64,000 nt of DNA from Isoetes taiwanensis (GCA_021234155.1 JAJEKV010000156.1:744001-808000), one strand, 5' to 3'; positions 22,235 to 35,011 are shown, numbered from the stretch's first letter. Numbers and translations: made by a program. The notes: generated by a model from the sequence alone, not told the origin.

Positions 22235-22603
22235 ATGCGATGCCTTCAGTCATCTGTTGTGTATCATTACCCATGTCCAGATGGAGTTTTCGTGGCTTTG
22301 GCTGCACATTTATATCATTCAATCGTCGGAAAAATGGCGTTTTCTTATCCCAATAGTACATACCATCCCCTCCGGTGAGAACCCTCGATATAAGATCTTC
22401 TTGCTATTTGATTTGGTGCAAATTAATAACGCATTATGGTACTCATTGCGTTATTCCTGGTCGTGAAAGCAAGGTTTTGATTATGTAGAAGTTCAATCTT
22501 ACAGGGCAGACCAGCTATTTACTGGAGGAATCGATGTCTGCTATTTGTTGGATTATGTGGGGCCTGATGGTTTTGCCATGGAGCTTTGCCAACGAGCTAA
22601 AAG
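22235..22603 (+). pseudogene. DHH-superfamily phosphoesterase-like gene fragment, two exons
   Basis: Exon 1 (22235-22374, ATG 22235) encodes VVYHYPCPDGVFVALAAH and then LYHSIVGK. A GT-AG intron (22375-22504) leads to exon 2 (22505-22603), which continues in phase: ADQLFTGGIDVCYLLDYVGP, then DGFAMELCQRAKR, ending at a good GT donor. The HxxCPDG and YLLDYVGP motifs fit the N-terminal part of plant and bacterial DHH phosphoesterase-like proteins. The next expected exon, with the VxDHH motif, was not found in the following 2.6 kb. This is therefore either a truncated gene copy or one with a very long intron. The two exons themselves show no stops. Confidence 0.6.
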
Positions 22604-25261
22604 GTGAATCGTATTTCTAGGTACTTAGTGTTAATATTTTCATCTACTGCATTTAGATGATCAAAGCTGGGTGAATGCTGTTATTTGTTCACTTCAATAC
22701 TAAAAATTAATACGTAGGGCATTGACACACTCACTCCCTACTCTCTATGATTTTGGCTCTTCCCTGATGGAGAACCTATGATCGGATGTTGTCGTGTACT
22801 CATGAAAAATCAGAGGATGCGATATTCTCGAAGTTTACTCCTAGAAAAAGCCGGATCAATCTTGGAGGGCAACTGCTGTAGGTGCTAAATAGGTTTGCAT
22901 CTTTGCTTATCGAATCTGAGCAATATGTAAGAATGGCATCAGCTAGGGATCTCAAAGCTTGAAATATGAGATCCCTGAAATAAAATGATGGCAGAAAACA
23001 AACGTACAAAACATACATACGTGCAAAACAAAATCTCTGAAATCTCTGAAGACTTAACTACAAACCTGCAGATGCTTGATCGTTGTATTCCAATGCAACA
23101 CATTGAGTCTACTTCGAGTCTGGAGTTGTTCATTCTGGCTATGGAGCTAAATGTCTTTTAGCGCCCTTTATGCAGGCTGGAGCTCAGGTTTGACATTCAA
23201 GTATTTTTTTTATTTCCTTTAGGGTCGATTGTTGCCGTAAATTATTGCCTTTTTCGTCTCTTAACCATGTGCTTTTTCTTCAGGCTTTAGGCACAAAACA
23301 GAGGATACAGAAGCACATGGCTGCAAATAGAAGGATATGGTATTTTGCCATTCTCCAGCTTCAGCTCTTCAAATCTTGTGCTGGCTGCTATGCCCACTAG
23401 GAGATGCTGCATTTTCTAGTTTTTAGGAAAACATTCTCTCTCAAAATTGCAAAGCGCCAGGAAGCAAGCAACTAGATCTGAGACAAGGTAAGCCAGTTGA
23501 TCTTTCTTTTAAAAATTTTAGAAACGTGTAAGGTTGCTTCATACCTACACCAATCTGGCCTTCAAGCTATATTTAGAAGCATCACATGTCATTTTCGTTG
23601 GTATTTAAGATATGTGAATCTTCTATGTTCCTGAGAATCAGATCTGTGAATCATTATTCCTGCACAGTAGTAGCAGAGGGCCGGATTGAAATTTGCATAT
23701 GTTTCTTAAGGCTTTTCAAGCAAGTTAGAGTGGCAGTAGCTATGCTTGAAATAATTTGATCCGCATTTATGTTAAACTGTGATTCACACAGCAGAGGTAG
23801 GAAAGCTTCTCTGCATTTTGATATTTTGAGGTAATTCCGCCTTCCATTTTTGCCTAAAATAAAAAAATCATAACAATCACATCCCTAGAGATATTAATTT
23901 TTTATTTTACAATTCTGAATTCAGGTTTTATGTGTGAAGCATCCAACAGAGGATCTTAAGTGTTCTTTATTGCAATATCTCTGTGGTATAAGTCCTACGC
24001 GGAATACTATTTTGAAGTAAAAAGCAAGGCCATAACACGTTTACTAGGGACATCAGATGGCTGAAATTGGGTGCCATCCTATCACCTCATGTGTTTACCA
24101 AGATGTGACAGATATATGGAGAAAACCCTCTTTTAATGTCGGATCTATCACCTCAGGTGTTTACCAAGATATGACAAATATATGGAGAAAACCCTCTTTA
24201 ACGTCTGATGGTTTGCTTAGTTGATGTTGCACAAAGCTATTTGCATTTCTTACATTATTGATACTCATCATCCTCCGACAATGGATTTCTTACATTTGAA
24301 AGTGTGTTTCAAGCACCATATTAGGATTTTGATGGGTAACTATCAATCCCAATGTACTGCATTTTGATGCACTTTTACATCTTGATTATTTATATTGTGT
24401 GTAGTAGATCACACAATTGGTACTTAATTGGACGAGACTCTTCTAATAGAGCACTTTCAGGGTTTACATGAATTAGACGCTAAACGGCGGCAAAGGTTAG
24501 GTGAGAGCTGATCTTAGCATGATAAACATGATTTTCTTCAATGGAAGGCATGCTCGAACTAGAGTACTTGGTATGCTTATTCTATTTGAAACACATAGAT
24601 CTATTAGGACTGCGGTAGAGATTCTTTAAGACTTGAAGCAATTAGAAACTGGGAACGAGCTGCAAAGATTCGACCATTATAACTTACAGAAATTGGAGCT
24701 CTTAGGGTTCACATTATGATCTAACAATGGAGTATGATGTGCAAAATTTTGTGAGGAAATTATTGCGACCACATGCTTCTGTAGAATGCCTTGCAAAGTA
24801 GTCCTCCTTGGTGCATCATTGAACTTCATATCTCGAACCCTTAGAAATAACACAAACAACTTTGTTATTACCTTCTTGAGGCTTCATATGTTTTTGCAAT
24901 CGTTCATCCTCAGTTGTAAGGTATAGTTTTCCTTGCAGATGCAACATACAAATTTAATATGTAGCTTCATTTTTTATACTGCTTTGTGTTATTTCAGGGA
25001 TGGACTTGAAGGATTGGGCGCTTTCTAACAATGATTTAATGGAGTTTCAAGGCAGAAGTTGCAAAATTTGGGGGTCCAAGGTTTGCAAGGGCAAGCCCTT
25101 TTTTTTGTGTATGTGTCTGATTTTGAGAATTGATGCATGTGTTTGAGTAGCAATGGGCTCTGAGCAGGCTGCAAAAAGGCTTGATGTAATGAATTCATGT
25201 TCAAACATAACGTGAATGGGCAGAAATCATTGAAAATGTTATGTTTTAGAGCTGAGGAAGA
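22604..25261. other. Unassigned sequence, possible stray exons
   Basis: A coding-looking stretch at about 23127-23190 reads VHSGYGAKCLLAPFMQAGAQ, and another at about 25000-25080 reads MDLKDWALSNNDLMEFQGR. Neither is assigned. Downstream exons of the DHH-like gene are one possibility but I could not match them. Confidence 0.35.
24083..24208 (+). repeat. Imperfect ~63-bp tandem duplication
   Basis: TATCACCTCATGTGTTTACC...GGAGAAAACCCTCTTTTAATGTC is repeated immediately as TATCACCTCAGGTGTTTACC...GGAGAAAACCCTCTTTAACGTC with a few substitutions. Confidence 0.75.
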
Positions 25262-26439
25262 TGGGCTTCTTGCCCATGTATAAAAATTGTTCCACCTATT
25301 AAGTTATACTTAGGTGTTTTGTGAAGCCTGTTCTGTTGCAAACGACTCTACTATTAAAACATGACAGGTGACTTTACTGTTAAATCATGACGTGCTGGCA
25401 AGGTTGTTCCTGTATCTCTCGATAAGGTGAAGTTTATGGTACATGTCATCAATTTCTTGCAGATGTTTAGGCGTTCGTTGTTATTTGCATCTTGGACTTT
25501 ATCTAAGCTATCAAGCCAATGTTGTTATTTATGGCGTAGATCCTGGTAAGGGCATAACAGTCTTATCCTGACCACCTCACTCATGGCATGCCCAATTGGC
25601 TTTCGCAGCCTAGCTTTGCTAAGCTCTTGGTATTCCATAAGGCGTTGGTCTTTTCATAATAATGCCTAGCCAATTTGCATGAGAATGATTGATTCAAAAG
25701 GAGAAATTAATTGCTGCTATACCCCTCAACAAGTTGATTTGGCAGCACAGATGTCTGGACATGTATCTGCAATTACATCCATATGTATTTAACAACAATA
25801 TATACCCTGCTGAATCATCGTGATCTAGGTTGACATTGTACCAGGTTGACATTGTACCGGGCAGCTCGTGCTTAGTCACCATGAATCATACAAGCACCTG
25901 CTAAAGTCTTTCCAGTGCATTTTTTTTTACATGCAGTGACACGGAAATGCAAATACAGGCTTCCACTACGATGGAGCTATAGGTATAGATTATGACAAAA
26001 TACCATATATCATACCTCTTAATAGCTGCATGGATTTTACATACATACATCATGGATTTTACAAACATACATTGTTATCATGGTTGTGTAAGAAACCATG
26101 TTCTACTGTTGCAACTTCTCAAAAGTTGCCTTGCACTCTTGAGACTATCACATTTGCCATACATATCATATGTGCAGTCTCAATAGAGATATCTGAATCA
26201 AACCCTTAAAACACTGCAAATCCATGCATGAGCTTAGCTTTTCCTAAAGCCCCAAGAATACCACAGGCATCCATATCTGCAAGAACAATGGTCTGTCCAA
26301 GCTCAATGCCTTTTAATAGCATCCCATTAGAAGAATTAGAAGTACAAATGTTCGTCTGAAAATCATTTTGATAGACGTTCTTAATGGCACATTGTTAGTC
26401 GCAGAATGCCTTGCTTGCCTTTTTAAAGCTAAGAAAGCC

Positions 26440-28070
26440 AGGTACATTGCAGCGCATCAAAGAGAAATGTTTTATCTCCTGGAACGTCACCCCAGGACCT
26501 TCTGGCGAAGGGTTCTTAAAAGCGATGATGACCCACGGGGAACATCACTCTGGCGATGGAGGCTATCGACCCTGGTGCACATGCAACATTACCCCGCAAG
26601 AAGGCCCGATCTTTGGAAATCACGATTCCGGGCGTGGAACAAGGCTTACTGGCTTGTCTTGCCAATGGGAAAGCCCGGGATCCGGATGGCATGCGGCGAG
26701 AATTGCTTAAATGGGCGGGGCCATCCATAATACGATCGACCGCCTTGTTCAACAAGGCATTACGGGGAAGGCTTCGCTGCGGTGGACCAATAGCGAGTTG
26801 TTCCCATCTATAAAGGCGGTGACCCAAGATTTGCCCCAATTACCAAACAATGATGGTCGATTCGGTGTTTGCAAAATTCTTCTTTGGGATTCTCGGCGGC
26901 GGAGTTTGATGAGGCGGGCCAAGGTAGGCAAAGAGAGATACCGCCCTCACCCAGGCGGGATTGGGACCGACACTCAACCATTGATCACATCTTCACATTG
27001 CGAAGCACGGTTGAAGACTGGCGAGAACCGCCGATCGGGATCTATTGTTGCTTGCGTGGATTTTGCGAAGGCATTTGTGCTTCGTGCCTCGGGAAAAACT
27101 ATGGACAAGATTGCGGCGGTACGGGGGTTCTGTACATTTGCGAATGCGGCAGGCGTGCTATATGAAAAGATGCTCGGGAATTCGGTTAAAAAAAACAAGC
27201 CAACCATTAGATAGTAGTATCGGGGTTCTTCGGGGATGCCCTCTCTCCCCAACATTGTTTGGGCTTTACATTGATCAACCGGAGAGCTAACTTTGGCGAT
27301 AATGGGGGCGGCGGGGCTCACCTTCTCTACCGGATCATCAAGCGGTTAATATATGCCGATGATGTGGACCTCTAGCTTACACACCGCCAGACATGCAACG
27401 ACATCTCGATGCCACGGACACATTTTGTCAGCGGCCCGATATCTCTTGGCGTCAACTTGGCCAAGACTAAGGTGGTTTTCATATCATCTTCACGGCGGGG
27501 ATCCCTCCTTCGATTCGAGGGCGAGAATGTGGAAGTAGCATCCACATACAAATATTTGGGAGTGGAGTTTCCTTCTACTATGCAGCTTTGGGACACGTCC
27601 ATACGACTACGAAGTTTCTGACGGGCTGGAAAACACTATATGCAATGCAAAACAATAGTCGTAGAGCGGAGTTGTATGATTGGACCCATCAGTCGCACCT
27701 GTTCAAGGTCTTAGTGGAGCCTGTCTTTTTATACGGGGTTGAAATATGGGGCCCAGTAGTATCCCTCGCTACTTGGAATGACTTGGAGCAACGAGAAAGC
27801 CTTCTTGGTAATACGAGCACTAGGGGTGAAGTCCCATATCCCATATCAAATTCTCTTTACCCAGAGGCAGATTCTTGCCTCTTGAGGAGGCCCTTGATCG
27901 CCACATTGTCTATTTTCAGAAGATGGTCAACATGGACGATGCTCGTCTCCCTAAACTAGCTTATATCATGGCAATGGGGCCACAGCACCTCAAGGCCTGC
28001 TGGAGGGAAAAGAGAGCTCAATGGATGACTAGATGGAATGTGCAGGAGCATAGGTGCATACATGTGTAAA
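26440..28070 (+). pseudogene. LINE reverse transcriptase ORF, broken
   Basis: Motifs in order and in shifting frames: LANGKARDPDGMRRELLKW (about 26654), RHSTIDHIFTLRS (about 26965), VDFAKAF (about 27058), GVLRGCPLSPTLFGLYID (about 27220), IYADDVDL (YADD at 27352-27363), VNLAKTKVVFISSSR (about 27450), YKYLGVEF (about 27549) and VEPVFLYGVEIWGP (about 27714). These are RT motifs 2 to 7 and the thumb of an APE-type LINE. At least five frameshifts or stops are needed to join them. Confidence 0.88.
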
Positions 28071-28614
28071 CAGAGGTAGATCGCCATAGCTTGAGGCAAT
28101 ATCTTGACGCTTGCTTCATCGGCCAAGCTTTGGGATGCCGGCGCCCTTGAACAGTCAAGACAAAGACACTACCGGCGCCACATAAATCCCGCATTGGAAC
28201 GAGGCCCACAATGCTACTGCGCACCCACTTGCCCATGAAAAGACGAGACTCATTGCCTCCATTCGCGACGGGGGCACATTATCTTGAATTGAGGAGACAG
28301 CAGATGGATTGGTGAGCCACGTCGGGGCGAGCTCTGTCAATGCCGCCAAATGGGAGTCATTGAGGATGAATCTCATACCCTTCAAAGTTGCCCAAAGATA
28401 TGATCAAATTGGGGACGCTTATGCTGAGAGTTGGTCGCCCTGGCCGGCCGCTACATGTGATATTGAGCACGGCATCCGTACGGGTGCTAGGATCATACCT
28501 TCAGGAGGTCATGGACATGCGAGATCAGCTATGTCCTCGGGCACGCGCTTGACATGTACATACACATTTATTTCATGATGATGTATACTTGTACAGTTTG
28601 ACAACATTCTTATT

Positions 28615-28761
28615 ACTGCCACGGTTTTTCCCTCGAAAACCCTTCGGGGCGGGGGTTTTTTAACCCGGACAGTAATAAGTTTGCTGCGCTCCTTCTGGGT
28701 CCCATAGGCCGATTGGTCTCAATGGACGATAAAAAACTATTCTTATTCTTATTCTTATTCT
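28615..28761 (+). other. LINE 3' UTR with stem-loop and terminal signature
   Basis: TTATTACTGCCACGG (28610-28624) pairs imperfectly with CCGGACAGTAATAA (28665-28678), enclosing a GC-rich hairpin. Then come CTGGGTCCCATAGG (28696-28709) and GGACGATAAAAAACTATTC. The same order, though diverged, is seen at the end of the second LINE (60765-60897). Confidence 0.65.
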
Positions 28762-29456
28762 TTGTCAGTTTGAGGATGTTTATTGCTTTTTAAAAATGCT
28801 AGTTAAGAAGAATACCAAATGACATGATAAGCATACCTTATATTGGCATGAAAAGTGGAATATAGATTTTGTGTATCCATTTGCACTCTTACAATATCTG
28901 ACTTTGCCAAGGATTCAAAAAGTGCATAGAGCATCATTACAAGCAGAGCATTATGAAGGTATATATTGGATGAAGATTATATGAGAGGACATCCTGGCAT
29001 CATGTGTAGTTTCTTTTCTATATAATGACTTTTTTCCTTCTTCATGAGATACCAGTGGCAATGTAACAGTAAACTCTGCCAATTTGCAGCAGCCATATTT
29101 GGTTGTTGATTTGCATCAAATGACTATTTGCATGAGCTAATTCTAGTGCATTTGCTGACTGATAATGAAATTATAGAAAGCAAGGGTGTGGCCAATGAGT
29201 GAAAATATGGGGTTGGCTCACATTTTACAAGCCAGGTATTAAAATTGTTCCACCTATGAAGTTATACTTAGGGTGTTTTCCATAACCTGTTGCAAATGAC
29301 TCTACTGTAAAATATGGCAGTTGCAAATGACTACTGTAAAATATGGCGGGTGAAAGTGAGAGGGGCATGCTGGCAAGATTGTTGCAGTATCCCTCGTTAA
29401 GGTGAGGTGTATGGTATATATTGTTAATTTTTGGCAGATTTTGGGGCATTCTTTCT

Positions 29457-29636
29457 TGGGAAAACTACCAAACTACCCCTATGAGTTTGTGTAATTACCA
29501 AAATACCCTTATGAGTTTCAAAATTACCAAAATGCCCCTACACACCTTCTATACACAAGGGCATTTTGGTAATTTTGAAACTCATAAGGGCATTTTGGTA
29601 ATTACACACTCATAGGGGTATTTTGGTAGTTTTCCC
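29457..29636. mobile_element. 180-bp palindromic MITE with 8-bp target duplication
   Basis: The element starts (T)GGGAAAACTACC and ends GGTAGTTTTCCC; the two halves are near-perfect inverted repeats around a ~25-bp centre (about 29530-29555). Each half contains repeated ACCAAAATRCCCYTATGAG blocks. TTCTTTCT flanks both sides (29449-29456 and 29637-29644), an 8-bp duplication as hAT-type elements make. The matching site in copy 1 of the duplication (near 25474) lacks the element. Confidence 0.88.
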
Positions 29637-30640
29637 TTCTTTCTATTTGCATCTTGGACTTTGTCTGGGCTATGAAGCTAATATTCTCATTTATGGTCAT
29701 AGATCCTGCCAAAGGCATAACTGTCATATCTTAACCACCTCGTGGCATACCTAATTGGCTCTCAGTCTAGCTCTGCTAAATTCCTTGGCAAGTATATTCC
29801 ATAAGGCCTTGATCTTTTCATAATAATGCTTAGCCAATTTGCTTTTTAACAAGTTGATTTGGCAGCATAGATGTTTGGACACGTTTCTGCAGTTACATGC
29901 ATATGTATCTAACGACAACATATACCCTGCCCAATCTTGAAAATCTAGGTTGAGATTGTACTTTGCAGCTCATGCTTGGTCACCATGAATCATAGAACAA
30001 CCTGTTGAAGTTTGTTCTGGTGCATTTTTTTTTACATGTAGTTGCGCAGTAATGTTAAATACAGGCTTTCATTACTTTGTTGCTTTAGGTAGAGACTATG
30101 ACACTGTACAGTTGCATGGATTTTACAAGCAATGCACATTTTACTAGCAATGCCCATTTTCTGCATCTACTGTTTTCATGGTTATGAAAAAAAACCTGTT
30201 CTGTTGTTGCAAGTTTTCAAATATTGCCTTGCACCCTTGAGACTACCGCATTTGCCATGCATATCATAAGTGCAATCCCCAAAGGAATATCTGAATCAAA
30301 CCCTTTTAAAACGGCAAATCCATGCATAAGCTTACCTTTTCCTAAAGCTCCAAGTATCCACAGCTTCAAGAGGAATGATGTTAACAGGCTCAATGCCTTT
30401 TAATATCCTTTTGAAGAAACAGAGTTATAAATGTTCGTAAAAAATTATTTTGATAGAGGTTCCTGAAGGCACATTGTTAGCTACAGAATGGCCTGTTGCA
30501 CTTAATGTGTCCATTTGAGGATGTTCATTGCTTCTTGAAATTGCTTATCAAGAGGAATATATCATGACATGATAGACATACATTATATTGGCATGCAAAA
30601 GTGGAATATAGATTTTTGTGTCCTCATGCTATGTTCACTA

Positions 30641-32679
30641 TCTAGAAACTGACCACCGACCACCTCTGCTATTGTACCTAGTTAGTATATTACCAAGCCC
30701 TCATGCTCTGCTGGAATAGATGTCTGGTTAGCTCAACTTTGGATTTCACGAGGATTAATCATCTGCTCACAAAGTTTCGTCATGGCGCGATTAGTATTAT
30801 AAGGCATTTGGAATGCCAAAAACAATACTAAGATGGCAGACGATTGCTGCTCAGTGAGCTTATAGTTGCATGAATCTTTATGCGCATTGTCCATATCAAA
30901 GCTACAATATTGATGCTTCAGAACCTAAGCATGGTTACATCTTGCATGTACTCAGGTGTCAATTTCAATGATCAAATGCGTCGGGTGCCGAGAGGAGATC
31001 AAATTTTTTCATAAAATGAATGTAACTATGCTGACATGATGAATGAGGCCATCTACATCTTACGTCGAGTATTTGTAAACCATCAGAATGAAAGCTTGCT
31101 GCAAATCCGAGCTACGAATTTTGTGGTGGCACGCCTAGGCACCATGTCTACTCCAGTTTCTCCATAGCTCAATAACTCGCTTTTCATTGTGATCTGTTGC
31201 ATGCATTTGTATCTAGATGGCACGTTTTGCAAGGGGACAGATCTTTAGACATTTCGTTCTGTTAGTTTTAGCAAGACTCCATTAACATCCTCCAAATAAC
31301 GTTGCTGAGTAGTTTATTTGCCAGGTTACAATGATACAAATCGTATTAATTTTCAGTAAAACAGAATCTCTTTGATTTTAATATCTGTAAAAACTTAACC
31401 TAGTTGTTTTCTTTATTTGCAGGTTTAGATGTAACAGCCATGCATGCACAATGATATATGCATCCAAGCAAAGCATGTTTGCCTTCTATCTTTTCAAGCC
31501 TTGATGACAAAAATTTTGTCTGTGAAAGCTTAACATAAGACATCTCATGACGTCTCATCTGCAAATGACTTACATCTTTTCAGCACTGGTAGATAGACAG
31601 AATACAGACTACATAGTTTCTATTTGAATATAAGTCACAAACGTGTTTTTGAGAAGTGTAGTTTGCCTTTTGGGTTTGTAAAGGTACTTTCATGGTTGCA
31701 TAAGCTTCTTTGGCAATTCAAAGATCCCTTGGAGGCACCTTGATTTATTTCATCAGCTTGTGCTCTCTTGGGAATTGAATTGCATATCTACTTAGACCAA
31801 TTTTGAGCTAAATGATTCTAATGATTGTCTGGTCTGTTGAAGTGAATGTTTGTTGCGAACGCTTGCACATATAATTGCAACACACGTTTTTAGACCCCAT
31901 CTCATTGTACACAAACTAAGGTGTTGGAAAATGTCTAGCTTTTTGGAATAAGCAAAACTTGTGCTCATAATCAAGAGAAACAATAATAGTTTTTGTGAGT
32001 TGTTTGTATTACTCAAAAGGTTCTAATTAAGCAGAGCAAATAAAATATTCTTAGATACAATGGATGCACTTTATTAGCTTGCGTGATAAAAGAGTGCTAA
32101 AGAACTTCAATTGGTTGTTCGTAGGAAAAATAGAATAAAATTAAATATATTTTAGATCATGGCTTATGCATAGTTATTCTTCTCACCAAAATTTAATTCA
32201 CTACACTTTCAAAAATACAATGGACGTTAAAAATCTTATTTGTCTACCTTATTGTTAAAACATGGCTTATGCATAGTCATTTTTCTGACCAGTGTTTCTT
32301 AATTTGCTACAACTCTTGATACTTCTATATGGCCTAGGAGCCAACACATACATCGACGATGTGTACCATGAAAGTATTTGCAACCATTAGTATTCAAAAT
32401 AACCCAAAAAATAACTGTGGAGGCTCAGAGATGTTTGTTTTCTACATGGTCCAATGTGATTCTAAAAATAAAAGGATAACCATGTAACATGAGAATGAAG
32501 CCACATTCGTCCTATTAAATTGACAAGTAAGCTCTCAAGTAAGAAATAAATATGGTCCAAGAAGCTCTCAGCATGGATTCTCTTATATTTTAAGAGAATT
32601 TGGAATCCTCATCGGTCAATAATTCAGTTTCACTACGACCTTGCCTACTAAGGCGACAGTCATTTATTAATAGATTCAA
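30641..32679. other. Unassigned AT-rich intergenic sequence
   Basis: No coding, RNA or mobile-element motif is recognised on either strand. Confidence 0.45.
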
Positions 32680-32684
32680 CCAGC
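32680..32684. repeat. Left target-site duplication of gypsy element (CCAGC)
   Basis: CCAGC immediately precedes the left LTR and recurs at 43596-43600 immediately after the right LTR. Confidence 0.88.
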
Positions 32685-35011
32685 TGTTGATGGCAAACCT
32701 GGCTAAGCCACCAACCTCAGGTCAAAGAAGCACTAATCTTGGTCTAGGACCTCCAGATCACTTGAGGTGATCACTCTGTGCTGAAATATCTGTTCTTAAA
32801 CTTCCAGAAAACAAGATTTCACTAGTTTCCCAAAAGCCAGAAAAACTAGTCTTACTCTAACAGGCACAGAGATCAATGTGCTCGACATTTTGAACCCAAA
32901 CAGGCATAGCATGCCACAATGATATCTGAAGAAAGTGCTGTAGAAAGTCTATGCATAGAAGCTTCACGGTTGGTGAGAAATAATGATTCTTGACCAAGTC
33001 AGAAATTGGTCAATGGACTGGACAGTGCACTAAATTTTGTCAAATAAGAATGGTGATGAATTTTTATGCAACTAAATTGAGACGAGTGAACACGAAGTCG
33101 CACAATAAGAGCATGCTATTTTCAAGATCAAAAATTGATGCGCAATTTGGGAAGCATGTCTGAGCATCTAATGTTCATGAAGGATGAGACAGACTTTAAA
33201 ACATCAATAGGTTGATCTTTCTCCTCTTTTTTCTTAGCTTTTCCTTTCCTAAATGATCGTACTAATGCAGCTAGAGCTTTTGTATGCAACCAGATGCAGA
33301 GGTATGGCTTTTTCTTCCTATTTATAGAGTTAATTCAAATATAAATGCATCAAACGATATTTTCCAAGGTCAGATTTTCATTAAACTGGAATCAAAGTCA
33401 TCACATTTGATATCATGTCAATGATCAAGATGATCAATCAACAGGACATCTCTAAAATACATAAATCGTGAAGTTTTGGATACAAATCAATCATAATGTG
33501 CCTCAGGATCAATCTCTTAAGGCAGGAGGAACTCTCAGCATCAATTCCGACTTCACACTTCAGGTACTTCGTCTTTGAATCGCGCAAAAGCCCACGAATT
33601 TTTCATCGAATGAATCCCCTTTTAAAAAACTCTGTTTCCGGCCGGATCTTGGCAAATTTGGGATCTTGGCCATGTTTTTGGTTGGTTTAGGTACTTCTTT
33701 GGCTGTAGCAGGACAGAAATGGTTGGCCACTGCAATGGTTGTTCAGTTTGATCGAAGAAAAATCCAGTTCTTGGCAAGCTAGGTTTTAGGGTTCGAAGTT
33801 TTCTTGAGAACAATTATCCCACAGGCAAGAATCAAAAAATAGGCCAAGGTATAAATAGAGATCTATTTTCATCTCTCTTGATTACGTGGTCTTCTCCCAC
33901 GCCAAGCTTTCGGCTCGTGTTTTCGACTTGGCATGCTGGGGGGCGCCACTTGGCGAGAGGATGAGAGGGTAGATAGATGGGGGGTAGATGTAGGTAGGTT
34001 TTGCCATTTTTTAAATGAAGCACGCTTCCCAAGAAAACCATTTAGAAGACCAATACACACTCTTTTTTCAAAAATTTTTGTGCCAGCTGGCATGACTTCA
34101 TGAGGGCTATCAGGTGGTATCATCAAACTTTCAAATGCAATACTTTGATTTTTTGTGGAAAAATGAATGGGGTTAGTAGGTATTAGACATGGGATTTGGT
34201 GAGGTGGCATGGAGGAAGAACAAGGCTAATAGGCACATTTGTCAATCATTTCAATCTTATGGTTGACCAACTTTTTGGGTTTGGTCAACATTTGCCTAGT
34301 CATCATTTGATGATGCAAGGTGATGTGATGATGTGGAATGATGTAATGGTGTTAAGTGATGTAATGGTATGGAGTGATGTGGTGATGTGGACACTTGTTG
34401 CTTAGGTGGCAACTTGGTGAATGACTTATGGAAGTGGCAAATGATGAGTGGACCAATGTGGCTTTGTAAGTGATGACATATGTATCTAGTCATCATGCCA
34501 TGTCACTTGGAGGTAGTGACTAGGCAAACTCGTGTTTAGCTTTTCCTTTCTTTTTTTTTTTTGTATAGCATAAAATGCCCCCCCTTTTTGCCACATGGTA
34601 TGGAGTGTGTGATAGTGGAATGATATGATGAAAAAGATGATGTAGAACTTGATGCTTAGGCAATCCTTTTGGTGTAACAACTTTGCAAATGTGCCCTAGG
34701 TAGTGGTAGGTCAACTATGGAACAAAAGGCTATGTGTGAGGTGTATGATAGTATGGGGTGATGGAATGTTGGAGATGTGGAGTGTAAGGTAAGGGAATAG
34801 AAATGACAATATGAAAGAGAAAAGATACCACTTTAATAGCTTGCAAACTTCATAGGGGTCTTCCAAACTTCTAGATGCTTAGATCCTCTCAATGTGTGAC
34901 CTTGATTCCAGTTCAATGTCTTCACTTGGTTCTTCAACATAGTATCTTCTTTTCCCTGCAACATAAATAAGATTTGCTGGCACTTTGCCATGTTGCCATA
35001 GCAGGGCAACA
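32685..35011 (-). repeat. 3' LTR of gypsy element (left copy)
   Basis: 2327 bp; plus-strand ends are TGTTGATGGC and CAGGGCAACA. Near-identical to 41267-43595, with small indels concentrated near 33060-33150, 33520-33570 and 33905-33950. On the minus strand TATAAATAGG (33318-33327) is the probable LTR TATA box. Confidence 0.93.

Larger units (their letters stand above)
26419..28761 (+). mobile_element. 5'-truncated LINE (non-LTR retrotransposon), copy 1
   Basis: About 2.34 kb of GC-richer sequence interrupts the duplicated segment; the uninterrupted site is in copy 2 near 30496. It begins inside ORF2 upstream of RT (RYIAAHQREMFYLLERHPRT, then FWRRVLKS) and ends with the tail GGACGATAAAAAACTA(TTCTTA)n at 28723-28761. 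The endonuclease and ORF1 are absent, which is normal 5' truncation. It is in plus orientation and has many frameshifts. Confidence 0.88.
25262..30640 (+). repeat. ~1.6-kb tandem duplication carrying later insertions
   Basis: Copy 1 is 25262-26418 plus 28762 to about 29221; copy 2 is 29222-30640. Markers occur in the same order in both: ATTGTTCCACCTAT (25288 / 29246), ATTTGCATCTTGGACTTT (25483 / 29646), TTTTCATAATAATGC (25651 / 29815), GATTTGGCAGCA (25737 / 29857), TTTTTTTTTACATG (25921 / 30028), CACATTGTTAG (26388 / 30470) and GTGGAATATAGATTTT (28856 / 30602). Identity is roughly 80-88% by eye. Copy 1 contains a LINE, copy 2 a palindromic MITE, and each lacks the other's insertion. No gene is recognised in the unit. 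Confidence 0.85.

Noticed and set aside
25262-30640. The two similar segments as LTRs of one element
   Set aside because: They are adjacent tandem copies with no internal coding region, primer site or flanking duplication; the intervening coding sequence is a LINE inserted inside copy 1.
34196-34496. Repetitive frames rich in Val-Met-Trp or His-His within the gypsy LTR
   Set aside because: They arise from GATGTGATGATGTGG-type simple sequence and appear identically in both LTRs; LTRs are noncoding.
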